A stretch of DNA of 64,000 nt from Billgrantia endophytica (GCF_002879615.1 NZ_PNRF01000013.1:124001-188000), one strand, 5' to 3'; shown: positions 16,596-31,490, counted from the stretch's first letter. Notes: generated by a model not told the origin, from the letters alone. Numbers and translations: made by a program.

Positions 16596-17309
16596 TCAGC
16601 GCAGATGGCGGCCGCCATCGACCGGCAGGGTGATGCCGGTGACGTAGCGGTTGTCGAGCAGGTAGCGCAGGCTCTGATAGATCACCCCCGGCCCCGGCAC
16701 CATGCCCATCGCCGACTTGGCCCTGGCCTGCTCGGCATAGGCTTCGCCATCACCCTCGCCCAGCATGATCAATGCCGGTGCGATGGCATTGACCTGAACC
16801 GTGGGCGCCAGCATGGCGGCAAACGAAAGGGTCAGACTCTCCAGACCCGCCTTGGTGGCGGCATAGGCGGCGTGTTTCCTCGAGCCCTTCTGTACCACGT
16901 AGTCGGTGACATGAACGATATCGCGCTGGGGCTCGCCGCAGGCCTCCAGCAGGTCACGGCAGTGCAGGTTGATCAGGTAGGGCGCCTGCATGTGGACCCG
17001 AAACAGCCGTTCGAAGGTCGCGCCGGCCTGCTCGTCGGCCGAGTCCGGCGCCCAGTCGCTGGCGTTGTGCACGATCGCCCTGAGGGACGGCGTTGCCGAC
17101 TTCAGGCGGGAAATGAAATCCAGGATACCGGCCTCGGTGGCAAAATCCGCCTGGAGGGTGACAATGCCCCGTTCACGCAGGGCAGCGAGCTCGGGGCGCT
17201 CACGGCGGTAGCTGATGATCACCGGGTGCCCGTCTTCCACCAGGCGCTCCGCGCAGTGACGGCCAAGCCGCTGCGCCCCGCCGGTGATGAGTATGGGAGA
17301 AGCGCTCAC
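16596..17309 (-). CDS. folM: Dihydromonapterin reductase FolM (short-chain dehydrogenase)
   Basis: 237 residues, classical SDR fold. NADPH-dependent reduction of dihydromonapterin to tetrahydromonapterin, with side activity on dihydrofolate. Glycine motif ITGGAQRLG near the N-terminus; NAS motif HNASDW; catalytic Tyr and Lys in AAYAATKAGLE; and the FolM-characteristic VHVTDYVVQKGSRKH and C-terminal LPVDGGRHLR. The E. coli FolM sequence is closely similar along its length. Its ATG overlaps the fre stop by 4 bases, so it is the last gene of ubiD-fre-folM. Confidence 0.93.
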   Translation of the reverse strand: MSASPILITGGAQRLGRHCAERLVEDGHPVIISYRRERPELAALRERGIVTLQADFATEAGILDFISRLKSATPSLRAIVHNASDWAPDSADEQAGATFERLFRVHMQAPYLINLHCRDLLEACGEPQRDIVHVTDYVVQKGSRKHAAYAATKAGLESLTLSFAAMLAPTVQVNAIAPALIMLGEGDGEAYAEQARAKSAMGMVPGPGVIYQSLRYLLDNRYVTGITLPVDGGRHLR

Positions 17310-18085
17310 TGGACGCTTCCCTGCTTCAGGCTGCCCACTACCGGCACCAGAGGCGAGCGTGGCGCGTAGGCAAAGACGTCGGAGAATACCCGCGACGGAG
17401 AGAGTCCCAGCGAGGCCAGCACATCGACACAGGCATAGACCATGCCCGGCGAGCCGGACAGGTAGACATCATGCCCACTCACGTCATCGAGGGTGGCCGC
17501 CAAGGCCTGATCGATACGGCCGCGATGGGGGATGACACGCACGCCATCGACAGGCAGTTCCGGCTCCCTTTCGGTCACCAGGTGGAAGTGGACGTTGTCA
17601 TATCCCCCGGCCCACTCCCGGGGCAAGTTTTCCAGATAGAGGTCACGACGCTCCCGCGCCGCCCACCACAGGTCGATAGGCCGCTCGGGCCACTCGTGCA
17701 GCGAGGCTTCGACAATGGCCTTCATCTGGGAGAAGCCCGTGCCGGCAGCCAGCAGCAGCAGCGGGCGGCGGCTTTCAGGATCGAGCACACAGTCACCGCC
17801 GGGCAGGTGAACGGTCAGGTGGTGGGCCACCTGCATGAGCTTGCGCAACCGGGCGGAGTTCTCACGCTCCGGCCAGTGCTGGATATGCAGCTCGAGGGTG
17901 CCATCGCCGGTATGGGCGTTGGCAATGGAAAACGGTACCCAGGTATCATCGTCGAGCTTCAGTTCCAGGTACTGGCCTGGCGCGTGAGCCATGGCCTCGG
18001 CACGCCCCTCCAGTCGGACTCGAAAGACGTCGGGAGTCATGTCCTCCACTACCGTCACCTGGCAGGTCAGGATCCTTGCCGTCAT
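17306..18085 (-). CDS. fre: NAD(P)H-flavin reductase Fre
   Basis: 259 residues. Ferredoxin-reductase-type protein: N-terminal FAD/flavin-binding barrel (FSIAN motif in WVPFSIANAH, about residue 50) and C-terminal NAD-binding domain (LLAAGTGFSQMKAI; YLSGSPGMVYAC). Reduces free flavins with NAD(P)H. Position next to ubiD suits a supply of reduced FMN for the prenylated-FMN cofactor of UbiD; the same ubiD-fre linkage occurs in E. coli. The start was placed at MTARILTCQVTV, with AGAGG upstream, rather than at an earlier in-frame codon overlapping ubiD. Confidence 0.92.
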   Translation of the reverse strand: MTARILTCQVTVVEDMTPDVFRVRLEGRAEAMAHAPGQYLELKLDDDTWVPFSIANAHTGDGTLELHIQHWPERENSARLRKLMQVAHHLTVHLPGGDCVLDPESRRPLLLLAAGTGFSQMKAIVEASLHEWPERPIDLWWAARERRDLYLENLPREWAGGYDNVHFHLVTEREPELPVDGVRVIPHRGRIDQALAATLDDVSGHDVYLSGSPGMVYACVDVLASLGLSPSRVFSDVFAYAPRSPLVPVVGSLKQGSVQ

Positions 18086-18101
18086 GAATACCTCTTGGTC
18101 A

Positions 18102-19583
18102 TCAGGTTTGGGGGGGCAGCTCGATACCCAACTCGTTCCAGCGTTCGCTGACACGGGTCTTGACGGCCTCGTCCATGACGATAGGCGTACCCCACTCTCG
18201 ATCTGTCTCGCCGGGCCATTTGGTGGTGGCGTCCAGTCCCATCTTGGAGCCCAGCCCCGCTACCGGCGAGGCGAAATCCAGATAATCGATGGGCGTATTT
18301 TCCACCATGACGGTGTCCCGGGCGGGGTCCATGCGGGTGGTGATCGCCCAGATCACGTCCTTCCAGTCGCGGGCACTCACGTCGTCGTCGAGCACCACCA
18401 CGAACTTGGTATACATGAACTGGCGCAGGAAGCTCCAGACGCCCATCATCACCCGCTTGGCGTGGCCCGGGTACTGCTTCTTCATGGTCACTATCGCCAT
18501 GCGGTAGGAACAGCCTTCGGGGGGCAGGTAGAAATCGGTGATTTCCGGAAACTGCTTCTGCAGGATCGGCACGAAGACTTCGTTGAGCGCCACCCCCAGA
18601 ATCGCCGGCTCGTCCGGAGGGCGCCCGGTATAGGTCGAGTGATAGATGGCGTCGCGTCGCATGGTCATGCGCGTCACCGTGAATACCGGGAAATGATCGA
18701 TCTCGTTGTAGTAGCCGGTGTGATCGCCGTAGGGGCCTTCCGGCGCCATGTCATCCGGATGGATGAAACCTTCCAGGATGATCTCCGCCGATGCCGGGAC
18801 CTCGAGATCGGCGTGGCCACACTTGACCAACTCGGTACGCGAGCCTCTCAGAAGCCCCGCAAACGCGTATTCGGAGAGCGAATCCGGTACCGGCGTCACC
18901 GCCCCCAGGATAGTGGCCGGATCGGCCCCCAATGCCACCGCCACCGGGAAGGGCTCGCCGGGATGCGCCTTCTGGAACTCCTGGAAATCCAGTGCCCCGC
19001 CACGGTGCGACAGCCAGCGCATGATCAAGCGATTCCTGCCCAGCTTCTGCTGCCGGTAGATGCCCAGGTTCTGGCGAGACTTGTGCGGCCCCTTGGTCAC
19101 CACCAGGGCCCAGGTTACCAGCGGTGCCACGTCGCCGGGCCAGCAGTGCTGGATCGGCAGGCGATCGAGGTTCACCTCGTCGCCTTCATGGACGAGCTCC
19201 TGCACTGGAGCCGAGCGCACCGTCTTCGGCCCCATGCTCATCACCTGCTTGAAGATCGGCAGCTTTTCCCAGGCGTCGCGAAACCCCTTGGGGGGATCGG
19301 GCTCCTTGAGGAAGGCAAGCAGTTTGCCGACTTCGCGCAGCGCCTCCACGCTGTCCTGCCCCATGCCCAGGGCAACCCGCCTCGGTGTCCCGAAGAGGTT
19401 GCCAAGCAACGGCATGTCATGGCCCTTGACGTTCTCGAACAGCAGGGCCGGCCCACCGGCACGCAGCGTGCGATCACAGATCTCGGTGATTTCCAGGTAG
19501 GGGTCGACCTCGGCGGTCACCCGCTGCAGCTCGCCCTGCGCCTCCAGCACGGCGATAAAATCCCGCAGATCCTTGTATTTCAT
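18102..19583 (-). CDS. ubiD: 3-octaprenyl-4-hydroxybenzoate decarboxylase UbiD
   Basis: 493 residues, the usual UbiD size (497 in E. coli). Prenylated-FMN-dependent decarboxylase of ubiquinone synthesis. The start [19 protein letters not shown] is typical; active-site region residues are in [11 protein letters not shown] (Glu and Arg/Glu network) and NLGIYRQQ, with the metal/prFMN site around QNLGIYR and HGGA-like RGGALDF. It is the first gene of the ubiD-fre-folM group; fre begins 16 bases after its stop. With ubiE-ubiJ-ubiB at 7-10 kb this is the second ubiquinone cluster in the window. Confidence 0.97.
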   Translation of the reverse strand: MKYKDLRDFIAVLEAQGELQRVTAEVDPYLEITEICDRTLRAGGPALLFENVKGHDMPLLGNLFGTPRRVALGMGQDSVEALREVGKLLAFLKEPDPPKGFRDAWEKLPIFKQVMSMGPKTVRSAPVQELVHEGDEVNLDRLPIQHCWPGDVAPLVTWALVVTKGPHKSRQNLGIYRQQKLGRNRLIMRWLSHRGGALDFQEFQKAHPGEPFPVAVALGADPATILGAVTPVPDSLSEYAFAGLLRGSRTELVKCGHADLEVPASAEIILEGFIHPDDMAPEGPYGDHTGYYNEIDHFPVFTVTRMTMRRDAIYHSTYTGRPPDEPAILGVALNEVFVPILQKQFPEITDFYLPPEGCSYRMAIVTMKKQYPGHAKRVMMGVWSFLRQFMYTKFVVVLDDDVSARDWKDVIWAITTRMDPARDTVMVENTPIDYLDFASPVAGLGSKMGLDATTKWPGETDREWGTPIVMDEAVKTRVSERWNELGIELPPQT

Positions 19584-19613
19584 GGACTAATCCTATCCCA
19601 TTTCCCGAACGAC

Positions 19614-19644
19614 GAAAGGGGCAGCATAGCATGCCGCCCCTTTC
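19614..19644. terminator. Hairpin in the rho-ubiD intergenic region
   Basis: GAAAGGGGC (19614-19622) pairs with GCCCCTTTC (19636-19644), 9 bp with a 13-base loop. In the minus direction it lies after rho and 31 bases before the ubiD start and may terminate the rho transcript; its U-rich side (TTTCTTCTT) is stronger in the plus direction. Confidence 0.45.
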
Positions 19645-19747
19645 TTCTTCGCCCAGCGAGGCCATTTGCAGCCCTACCAGTTCTTGAGCCGCGGCTTTCC
19701 CGGTGCCGCTCACCTTGATCTAGCAACCGAAGCGCAGAGCACCTGCC

Positions 19748-19869
19748 ATCGGAGCGTAATGAGCGAAGCGGAGACAAGGCGAATCCGAGCGAGGCCGCGG
19801 AGTGTACGAGTAGTACATGAGCAGGCGAGCAAGGATTCAACGCAGTATCCGCAAGCGCAATAGCTCCGA

Positions 19870-19870
<1 letters not shown>
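19748..19870. repeat. 123-bp nested palindromic element abutting the rho stop codon
   Basis: A set of inverted repeats all share the same centre (about 19810): ATCGGAGC (19748-19755) with GCTCCGAT (19863-19870); GCGGA (19768-19772) with TCCGC (19848-19852); GAATCC (19781-19786) with GGATTC (19833-19838); TGTAC (19803-19807) with GTACA (19813-19817). The whole can fold into one long imperfect hairpin. It resembles palindromic intergenic elements of the REP/MITE kind but contains no ORF of note. It would form the 3' end of the rho mRNA and may act in termination or RNA protection. Confidence 0.6.
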
Positions 19871-21129
<1,259 letters not shown>

Positions 21130-21618
21130 CGGTGTGTTCGGAAGTTGCTCATATCAGCGTGGCGGCACGGCGCCGTGTATGACGAGAGAAAAGAACGGTA
21201 CGCCGCTTGGATGCGTTCAGAGCCCGGGGGCAGCCACTCGCAGGTGATGACCGGCACATCACGACCTCTGTACAGCAGGGGTCGTCGGAACGGTATCGTG
21301 TTCGAGGGAGCAGCGCTATTGTCGTCTGGACGGTTATCGCCTGGTACGTCTTACCTACTACAGTTTACTCCCTGTGCAACCTGCCTGATTTTCTACCAGT
21401 GCCATCAGGACTGCATGCACATGGCCAGGGACGACAAAAGGGGCTGTCTGACGACTTGATGTTGACCGCGACGCGGTCGGAAAGCATTCGGAACAGGCGA
21501 ACGCCCCGATGTTAGTCAAGGGCGGCGACGAACGCAAGCCCATTAACCGATACCCCTTCCAATTGACACGACGGGGGAGTCGCCGCACCCTTGGGTCAAC
21601 CGCTTTCAGGACAACGCG
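21130..21618. other. 489-bp divergent intergenic region between rho and ppx
   Basis: No convincing gene. It holds the rho leader, the putative rho promoter at 21509-21537 and the mini-ORF at 21126-21152. In E. coli the rho leader encodes a short peptide (RhoL); no counterpart with a good ribosome-binding site was seen here. For ppx only an AGGA site close to the start was found; TTGACA at 21563-21568 has no matching -10. Confidence 0.6.
21509..21537 (-). promoter_or_regulatory. Candidate sigma-70 promoter of rho
   Basis: Minus strand TTGCGT (21537-21532), 17-base spacer, TAACAT (21514-21509). Four of six at -35 and about four of six at -10 with ideal spacing. It would give an untranslated leader of roughly 375 bases. 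Confidence 0.42.
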
Positions 21619-22584
21619 ATGCCCCAGCCCATGGACCGGCCCCGACAGGAAGTTTCCCCCGCCCGCACCTCGGCTTCGCAGCGGTTGGCTGCGATCGATC
21701 TGGGTTCGAACAGCTTCCACCTCCTTGTGGCCGACTATCAGGCGGACCGGCTGCAGGTCGTGTCGCGACTTGGAGAAAAGGTGCAGCTGGCCGCCGGCCT
21801 GGACGACGCCGACCTGTTGAGCGAAGACGCCATGCAGCGTGCTCTACGCTGCCTGTCCCGTTTCACCCCGTTGCTGGATGATATCGCGCCTGACCGCCTG
21901 CGGGTCGTAGGCACCAGTGCGCTGCGTACAGCCCGCAACAGCCGAGCCTTCGTCGAGCGGGCCGAGGCCCTGCTCGGCTGTCCCATCGACATCATCAGCG
22001 GCCACGAGGAGGCGCGCCTGATCTATCAGGGTGCTGCGCATGCCCTGCCCGAGGACGGCAGGCGACTGGTGGTGGATATCGGCGGCGGCTCCACCGAGTT
22101 CGCCATCGGCGAGCATTTCGAGCCGCTGAAGCTGGAAAGCCTCGACATCGGCTGCGTGACGTTTACCAGGCGCCATTTCGCCAATGGCAGGCTCTGCGAA
22201 GACAGCATGCGCCGAGCCGAGCGGGCGGCCCTGTCCGCGCTCGACACCATCCGTCGCCCCTATCGTGACCTGGGCTGGACCGATCCGGTCGGTTCCAGCG
22301 GCACCATCAAGGCCGTCGCGTCGGTCATCGCGGCAAGCAGCCAGGCCGCTGGAGGTGGGGTGACTCGCCAAGGGCTCTTCGAGCTTCGTCGGCACCTCGT
22401 CACCCTGGGGCATCTCGACAATATCTCCATGCCTGGCCTCAAGCTCGACAGGGCCCGAATATTTCCCGCTGGCGTGGCCATCCTCGGCGCCATCTTCGAA
22501 GCGCTCGATCTCAGCGTGATGCGCTATACCGACGGAGCCCTGCGGGAAGGCGTGCTGCACGACATGCTGAAGCGCCAGGGCTAG
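21619..22584 (+). CDS. Ppx/GppA-family exopolyphosphatase, short form
   Basis: 321 residues comprising only the two actin-like ASKHA domains. Seen: AIDLGSNSFHLLVADY (phosphate-1 loop), the catalytic-region segment GTSALRTARNSRAFV, GHEEARLIYQG with the conserved Glu, and VVDIGGGSTEFAI (phosphate-2 loop). The protein ends just after YTDGALREGVLHDML, the point where E. coli Ppx (513 residues) and GppA (494) continue into helical HD-like domains III and IV. Nothing resembling those domains follows before tilS, so it is either a natural short form, as in actinobacteria, or an old truncation. Expected activity: hydrolysis of polyphosphate or pppGpp. Confidence 0.88.
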   Translation: MPQPMDRPRQEVSPARTSASQRLAAIDLGSNSFHLLVADYQADRLQVVSRLGEKVQLAAGLDDADLLSEDAMQRALRCLSRFTPLLDDIAPDRLRVVGTSALRTARNSRAFVERAEALLGCPIDIISGHEEARLIYQGAAHALPEDGRRLVVDIGGGSTEFAIGEHFEPLKLESLDIGCVTFTRRHFANGRLCEDSMRRAERAALSALDTIRRPYRDLGWTDPVGSSGTIKAVASVIAASSQAAGGGVTRQGLFELRRHLVTLGHLDNISMPGLKLDRARIFPAGVAILGAIFEALDLSVMRYTDGALREGVLHDMLKRQG

Positions 22585-22615
22585 GCCGCTGCGCGCTGCG
22601 GCGAGTCGCCACCAC

Positions 22616-23896
22616 TCATGGGCGGCCCTCCCAGCCCTCCGTCACGGCCAGCCAGCGCCCTTCTCCGGGCATGAGCACCGCCACCACCCCTTCGCCATGC
22701 CAGGCCAGCAGCAGCCGCTCCCGGGCCCAGGGAGGAAGGTCGTGCTCCTGCAACAGTCGCTTGATATCCCGCGAGCCACGCCCCGGCAGTCGAATCCGCT
22801 CGCCGCCTCGGCGTCCGACAAGGCACAACCAGGCCGGCTCGCCATCCTGCCGCAACAGCGTAACCGCAAGCCGACCCAGGGGCGTGGTCAGGGGCGTGAC
22901 CCCATCCCAACCGGCTTGCCATGAGGCGGGTAACGACGGGGCGGGGGCCAGCAGGTAGAGGTGACTGCGCCATAGGCGTGCTTCGCCACCTGTCCAGCCG
23001 ACAGACACCCGGGCGTCCTGCCGTGCCGTGAGCTGGTCCAGAAGGGTCGCAAGACGGGCCTCGGGGGGAGTGGTCAGCCCAAGGCGACCGCAGGCATGAC
23101 GGATCAACAAGCGCCGTCGTCGGCTCGACAACGCCAGCAGCTCCGGTGCCGGCACACGCCCGGGGTCGCCTCCCAGGCGTTCGAGATCCATTTCCGCCAG
23201 TTCAGTCAGCAGTGCATCCGCCTCGCCGACGTGCCGGGCGGATCGCGCCAGGGCCTCACTGGCATGGGGCCAGCGTGACCGCAGCAGCGGCATGACGCTT
23301 CGCCGGATGAAGTTGCGATCCAGTGTCTCGTCCTCGTTGGAGGGGTCCTCGACCCAGACGAGATCGTGCCGGGCAGCCTCGAGTTCGATCGCGGCTCGGG
23401 AGGCTCCCAGAAGCGGGCGTACCAGCGCCCACCCTTGCCGGTCGCGACGCTCCGGCATGGCGGCCAGCCCGCGCGCACCGCTGCCACGCAGCGCGGCGAG
23501 CAGGAAGGTCTCGGCCTGGTCGTCACGATGCTGGGCGAGCCAGAGAGTCTCGCCGGGCGAAACCCGTCGGGCAAAGGCCGCATAGCGTGCCTCACGGGCC
23601 GCGCCTTCCAGCCCCAGCCCCAGGTGTCGGTCGACGCTCACCGCGTCGACGTACAACGGGACCCCGAGGCGGGAACAGAGACGACGGCAGTGGCGCTCGA
23701 AATCGTCGGCGGCGGCCTGAAGGCCATGGTGGACATGGAGAGCATGGAAGGGTCGGGAGTGCCGACGGCAGGCCCTGGCCGCCAGGGTCAGCAACAGCGA
23801 CGAGTCGAGCCCGCCGGAGAGCCCCACCCAGACGACACGCCCCGGCGGGGTCTGGGCCAGGGCATCGTCGATCAGGGCTTGCAGGGACTCAGCCAT
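22616..23896 (-). CDS. tilS: tRNA(Ile)-lysidine synthase TilS
   Basis: 426 residues. Converts C34 of the CAU-anticodon tRNA-Ile to lysidine, changing both codon reading and charging. PP-loop SGGLDSS at residues 27-33, HVHHGLQ and the downstream AQHRDDQAETFLL motif (ATP/lysine site), then the NTD-CTD linker and a C-terminal tRNA-recognition domain containing RRGGERIRLPGRGSRDIKRLLQE. The start at 23896 has GGAG upstream; a GTG four codons earlier is possible. It follows accA on the same strand, the same accA-tilS neighbourhood as in E. coli, and converges with the ppx-like gene. Confidence 0.95.
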   Translation of the reverse strand: MAESLQALIDDALAQTPPGRVVWVGLSGGLDSSLLLTLAARACRRHSRPFHALHVHHGLQAAADDFERHCRRLCSRLGVPLYVDAVSVDRHLGLGLEGAAREARYAAFARRVSPGETLWLAQHRDDQAETFLLAALRGSGARGLAAMPERRDRQGWALVRPLLGASRAAIELEAARHDLVWVEDPSNEDETLDRNFIRRSVMPLLRSRWPHASEALARSARHVGEADALLTELAEMDLERLGGDPGRVPAPELLALSSRRRRLLIRHACGRLGLTTPPEARLATLLDQLTARQDARVSVGWTGGEARLWRSHLYLLAPAPSLPASWQAGWDGVTPLTTPLGRLAVTLLRQDGEPAWLCLVGRRGGERIRLPGRGSRDIKRLLQEHDLPPWARERLLLAWHGEGVVAVLMPGEGRWLAVTEGWEGRP

Positions 23897-24039
23897 GGCA
23901 CACTCCACAAAGCACCCGGGGCCGATTCGAGCGACGGCCAGGCCAGGCGGAGAAGACCGAGAAAACGCAGTCTACACAGGATTAAATGAGCATTTCGAGG
24001 TCGTCTCCAACGACGCATGACCGCGCGCGGAAAAGCCCG

Positions 24040-24993
24040 TCAAGCAGGGGCTCCATAGCTCATCAGCCTCCCATACCGCCGCTCGAGCAGGGCCTCGGTA
24101 TCCATGGCCCCGAGGCGGTCCAGGCTGGCCAGCAGGGCTTCCTTGATACGCTCGGCGGTAGACAGCGGATGACGGTGCGCGCCACCCAGCGGCTCCTCGA
24201 TGAGGGTGTCGACGAAGCCCAGCTCCTTCAGTCGTTCCGCCGTGATGCCCATGGCCTGGGCAGCATCGGAGGCCTTCTCGGCGCTCTTCCACAGAATCGA
24301 GGCACAGCCTTCCGGAGAGATGACCGAATAGGTGGAATACTGCAGCATGGTCAGCTCGTCGCAGACGCCGATGGCCAATGCGCCGCCGGAGCCGCCCTCT
24401 CCCACCACGGTGGCGAGGATCGGCGTCCTCAGGCGCGACATCACCGCCAGGTTGTAGGCAATGGCCTCCGACTGGCCACGCTCCTCGGCATCGATGCCCG
24501 GATAGGCGCCCGGCGTATCGATGAAGGTCAGAACCGGCATATTGAAGCGCTCGGCCATCTCCATCAGGCGGCACGCCTTGCGGTAGCCCTCGGGACGCGG
24601 CATGCCGAAGTTACGGCGCACCTTTTCCTTTACCTCACGGCCCTTCTGGTGACCGATGACCATGACCGGGCGGTCATCCAGCCGTGCCACCCCACCCACG
24701 ATGGCCGGGTCGTCGGCAAAGCGGCGATCGCCATGCAGCTCGTCGAAATCGGTGAAGATGTGCTCGAGATAATCCAGCGTGTAGGGGCGCTGGGGATGGC
24801 GCGACAGCTGGGAGACCTGCCAGGGGCTCAGCCCCCGGAAGATGGACTCGGTGAGCTTGCGGCTCTTCTCTTCGAGGCGCGCGATCTCGTCGCTGAGGTT
24901 GAGCTGGCTATCGTTGCCGACCAGGCGCAGCTCTTCGATCTTGGCCTGGAGTTCGGCAATGGGTTGTTCGAAATCGAGATAGTTGGGATTCAT
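24040..24993 (-). CDS. accA: Acetyl-CoA carboxylase carboxyltransferase subunit alpha
   Basis: 317 residues (319 in E. coli). With AccD transfers the carboxyl group from biotin to acetyl-CoA, making malonyl-CoA for fatty-acid synthesis. The N-terminus [22 protein letters not shown] is family-typical; the crotonase-like core shows [11 protein letters not shown] and [16 protein letters not shown], which form the oxyanion holes. It lies downstream of dnaE on the same strand but has a 247-base gap with its own candidate promoter. Confidence 0.98.
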   Translation of the reverse strand: MNPNYLDFEQPIAELQAKIEELRLVGNDSQLNLSDEIARLEEKSRKLTESIFRGLSPWQVSQLSRHPQRPYTLDYLEHIFTDFDELHGDRRFADDPAIVGGVARLDDRPVMVIGHQKGREVKEKVRRNFGMPRPEGYRKACRLMEMAERFNMPVLTFIDTPGAYPGIDAEERGQSEAIAYNLAVMSRLRTPILATVVGEGGSGGALAIGVCDELTMLQYSTYSVISPEGCASILWKSAEKASDAAQAMGITAERLKELGFVDTLIEEPLGGAHRHPLSTAERIKEALLASLDRLGAMDTEALLERRYGRLMSYGAPA

Positions 24994-25077
24994 AGTGGCT
25001 GGGCCGCCTTGTCATTGCTGTCGCCGGGGCATGATGAACGCTGTTCGTCCCGGAAGCCATAAAATCGAGTGTCGGGC

Positions 25078-25105
25078 ATTATCGCACCCTCAACGCACGG
25101 CGCAA
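25078..25105 (-). promoter_or_regulatory. Candidate sigma-70 promoter of accA
   Basis: Minus strand TTGCGC (25105-25100), 16-base spacer, GATAAT (25083-25078). It lies in the 247-bp dnaE-accA gap, about 85 bases before the accA start, and fits an accA-specific promoter like the one known in E. coli. The remainder of the gap shows nothing else recognisable. Confidence 0.5.
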
Positions 25106-25240
25106 GGCAGGACTCGAGGTGTTATCGCTGCGGCCTGCCCCCGGCGCGGTTAGATCCTAGACCTTGCCCAGCACCGCTCGGCAGCCATTTCAAGCCGATT
25201 TTTAACGCCGTATGACCGAGCACAGGCACTTCTCGCAGAA

Positions 25241-28741
<3,501 letters not shown>

Positions 28742-28801
28742 GGCGGGCTCGGGCGTTGCTGGGCAAAGGAATCGGTGTGCAGCGTACCGCGCTGGCGCGG
28801 C

Positions 28802-29413
28802 TCACGACAGGGCCAATTGGCCTCTCACCGGACCGAAGGAGCGGCGATGCTCGGACAGGGGGCCGAGACGTTCCAGCGCCGCCAGGTGTTCCGGGGTCGG
28901 ATAGCCCTTGTGCCGGGCGAATCCATAGGCGGGGTGCAGACCGTCCAGGGTGATCATCTGCGCATCCCGCGCCACCTTGGCCAGTATCGAGGCCGCCGCA
29001 ATGGCGGGGTGGCGGGCATCGCCCTTGACCACCGCCTGGCCGGGAACATGATGCCCGGGCAGCCGATTACCGTCCACCAGCAGGTACTCGGCCATCACCG
29101 GGAGGCCGTCGATGGCCCGGCGCATCGCCAGGTGAGTGGCATGGTAGATATTGAGTTCGTCGATTTCCGCGACGGACGCCTCGGCGATCGCGAAGGCCAG
29201 GGCCTTCTCGCGGATCTCGACATCGAGCTGCTCGCGACGCCGCGCGGTGAGCTTCTTGGAATCGGCCAGGCCCTCGATCGGGCGCAGCGGGTCCAGAATC
29301 ACCGCCGCCGCCACGACGGCACCGATCAGCGGACCACGCCCCACCTCATCGACTCCGGCCAGCAGGGTGCCCCGGTACTCGATCACCAGCGGAGGCATCT
29401 CGCATGGGTTCAT
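28802..29413 (-). CDS. rnhB: Ribonuclease HII
   Basis: 203 residues. Removes ribonucleotides and RNA primers from RNA-DNA hybrids. Catalytic [10 protein letters not shown] at about residues 20-29 supplies Asp-Glu; further acidic residues are in YLLVDGN and the [12 protein letters not shown] motif is conserved. The ATG overlaps the lpxB stop by 4 bases (ATGA), giving the standard lpxB-rnhB-dnaE coupling. A second in-frame ATG at residue 6 is possible. Confidence 0.96.
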   Translation of the reverse strand: MNPCEMPPLVIEYRGTLLAGVDEVGRGPLIGAVVAAAVILDPLRPIEGLADSKKLTARRREQLDVEIREKALAFAIAEASVAEIDELNIYHATHLAMRRAIDGLPVMAEYLLVDGNRLPGHHVPGQAVVKGDARHPAIAAASILAKVARDAQMITLDGLHPAYGFARHKGYPTPEHLAALERLGPLSEHRRSFGPVRGQLALS

Positions 29414-30699
29414 CGCTCGCTCCTCTTGTCATCGACTACCTCTGACGTGGCGCTTTCCCCTAGGGTGTCGCGCTCCCCCGGCCCGGCTTTCGGCTGTCCC
29501 TCGGGCATTGACCCTGACGACACGCTCTCCGGCAATGGCCGGCCCTCGACCAGCGCCTCGATCGCCTCGGCGGCACGCCGGCTGGCATCTCGCTGGAGCC
29601 CCGCATGCATCCCGGCAAAGCGGGCCTCGAGAGAGGCGCGGCCCTCGGCATCGTCGAGCATCGCTCCCAGTCGCTCGGCAATCGCCGGTGCATTGGCCTC
29701 ATCCTGGATCAACTCGGGTACCAGGGTCTCGCGAGCGATCAGGTTGGGCAGCGATATCCATTCCGACTTCACCAGGCGCTTGGCCAGCCAGTGGGTGGCG
29801 GGGGCCATCCGGTAGGCTACCAGCATGGAGCGGTGGCAGAACATCGCCTCCAGCGCCGCCGTGCCCGATGCCAGCAGCACGACATCCGCAGCCACCATGG
29901 CCTCCCGGGCCCGGCCATCGATCAGTGTGACGCTTCCTGCCAGCGCGGGGCGCTGTGACAAGAGAACGCACAGCTCCTCACGCCGCTGGGGTGTCGCTGC
30001 CGGAATGACGACCCTGAGGCCGGGGCGCGCCCGGCACAGCCGCTCGGCGGAGTCGAGGAAAGTGCTGCCGAGAAAGCGGATTTCATTGGCACGGGAGCCG
30101 GGCAGCAGCGCCAGCAGCGAGGTGGTCTCGTCACTCGCGCCTTCGAGGCCCAGCGCCGCCCGGGCGGCCTTGCGGTCGTTGACCAGGGGCAGCTCGTCGG
30201 CCAAGGGGTGGCCAACGAAGGCTACCGGCACCCGATGGCGGGTGTAGAAAGCGGCTTCGAAGGGCAGGAAGGTGAGCATGGCGTCCACGGACCGGGCAAT
30301 CCCCTTGACCCTGCCCTGGCGCCAGGCCCAGACCGAAGGGCTGACATAGTGGGCCGTGGTGATGCCGGACTCTCGCAGTTGACGCTCTAGCCCCAGATTG
30401 AAGTCGGGTGCGTCGATCCCGATCATGATGTCGGGCTGCCAGGCCAGGGCATCGGCCTTCAGGGTACGACGCACGCGTATCAGTTCGGGAAGGTGCTTGA
30501 TGACCTCCACCAGGCCCATTACCGAAAGGGTCTCCAGGGGAAAGCGGCTGTCGATGCCTTCCCCGATCATGCCCGGCCCGCCGATGCCGCGGAATTCCAC
30601 CTCAGGATGGCGCTGCTTCAGGGCGCGCATCAGGCCGGCACCTAGCGTGTCGCCGGAGAGCTCGCCCGCGACGAGGTAGATACGCCTTATCCTCTTCAT
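29410..30699 (-). CDS. lpxB: Lipid-A-disaccharide synthase
   Basis: 429 residues, about 45 longer than E. coli LpxB (382) because of a C-terminal Ser/Gly/Glu-rich extension after [10 protein letters not shown] (about residues 395-429) that looks unstructured. GT19 glycosyltransferase that joins UDP-diacylglucosamine and lipid X on the inner face of the inner membrane. Seen: [62 protein letters not shown] and the donor-site segment [13 protein letters not shown]. It follows lpxA by 23 bases. Confidence 0.96.
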   Translation of the reverse strand: MKRIRRIYLVAGELSGDTLGAGLMRALKQRHPEVEFRGIGGPGMIGEGIDSRFPLETLSVMGLVEVIKHLPELIRVRRTLKADALAWQPDIMIGIDAPDFNLGLERQLRESGITTAHYVSPSVWAWRQGRVKGIARSVDAMLTFLPFEAAFYTRHRVPVAFVGHPLADELPLVNDRKAARAALGLEGASDETTSLLALLPGSRANEIRFLGSTFLDSAERLCRARPGLRVVIPAATPQRREELCVLLSQRPALAGSVTLIDGRAREAMVAADVVLLASGTAALEAMFCHRSMLVAYRMAPATHWLAKRLVKSEWISLPNLIARETLVPELIQDEANAPAIAERLGAMLDDAEGRASLEARFAGMHAGLQRDASRRAAEAIEALVEGRPLPESVSSGSMPEGQPKAGPGERDTLGESATSEVVDDKRSER

Positions 30700-30722
30700 A
30701 ACCGCGTCATGTCTTTGCCATG

Positions 30723-31490
30723 TCAGCGAATGATGCCCCGTTTCGAGACCTCGATCGACGCAACGAAGGCGTCGGTTTCGGGAAGCTGATGGCGGCTCCT
30801 GATCTCGGCCAGCGCCTGCTCCACGGTCAGTCCCTGTCGATAGACCAGCTTGTAGGAGTCGGTCAACGCCCTGATCGCTTCCTGAGAGAAGCCCCGGCGC
30901 TTGAGTCCCACCAGGTTGAGACCATGGATCTTGGCCGGGTTGCCGTTGATCATCACATAGGAAGGGGTGTCCTTGGTAATGATGGACCCTCCCCCCGCCA
31001 TGGCATAGGCTCCAAAGTGACAGAACTGGTGGATCGCGGACAGCCCGCCCAGGATGGCGAAATCGCCCAGCGTGACGTGACCGGCAAGCGTTACCTGGTT
31101 GGCGAGAACACAGTCGCTGCCGATGATGCAGTCGTGTCCCACATGGACATAGGCCATGAACAGGTTGCGTGAGCCGATCGTGGTCTCGCCCCGGTCCTGT
31201 GAGGTGCCGCGGTGCAGGGTGGCTCCCTCACGAATGATATTGTCATCTCCCATCACCAGCCGCGTCGGTTCGCCGGCATATTTCTTGTCCTGGCAGTCTT
31301 CGCCCACGGAAGCGAACTGGAAGATGCGGGTGCGGGCTCCCAGCACGGTGGGGCCCTTGATCACCACATGGGGGCCAATACGACTACCGGGCCCGATCTC
31401 GACGTCGGGCCCGATCACGGAAAAAGGTCCGACCTCGACATCCTCGGCCAGACGCGCCCCGGGGTCGACGATGGCAGTGGTATGTATCAA
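30723..31490 (-). CDS. lpxA: UDP-N-acetylglucosamine acyltransferase LpxA
   Basis: 255 residues (262 in E. coli). First step of lipid A synthesis, adding a 3-hydroxyacyl chain from ACP to UDP-GlcNAc. Left-handed beta-helix hexapeptide repeats fill the first ~180 residues; the catalytic histidine is His119 in YVHVGHDC; the acyl-ruler region includes [13 protein letters not shown]. The C-terminal helical domain is complete. Its ATG overlaps the fabZ stop by 4 bases. Confidence 0.97.
   Translation of the reverse strand: MIHTTAIVDPGARLAEDVEVGPFSVIGPDVEIGPGSRIGPHVVIKGPTVLGARTRIFQFASVGEDCQDKKYAGEPTRLVMGDDNIIREGATLHRGTSQDRGETTIGSRNLFMAYVHVGHDCIIGSDCVLANQVTLAGHVTLGDFAILGGLSAIHQFCHFGAYAMAGGGSIITKDTPSYVMINGNPAKIHGLNLVGLKRRGFSQEAIRALTDSYKLVYRQGLTVEQALAEIRSRHQLPETDAFVASIEVSKRGIIR

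Noticed and set aside
21562..21595. TTGACA before ppx as a promoter
   Set aside because: A good -35 hexamer, but no acceptable -10 at 16-18 bases; CACCCT is not credible.
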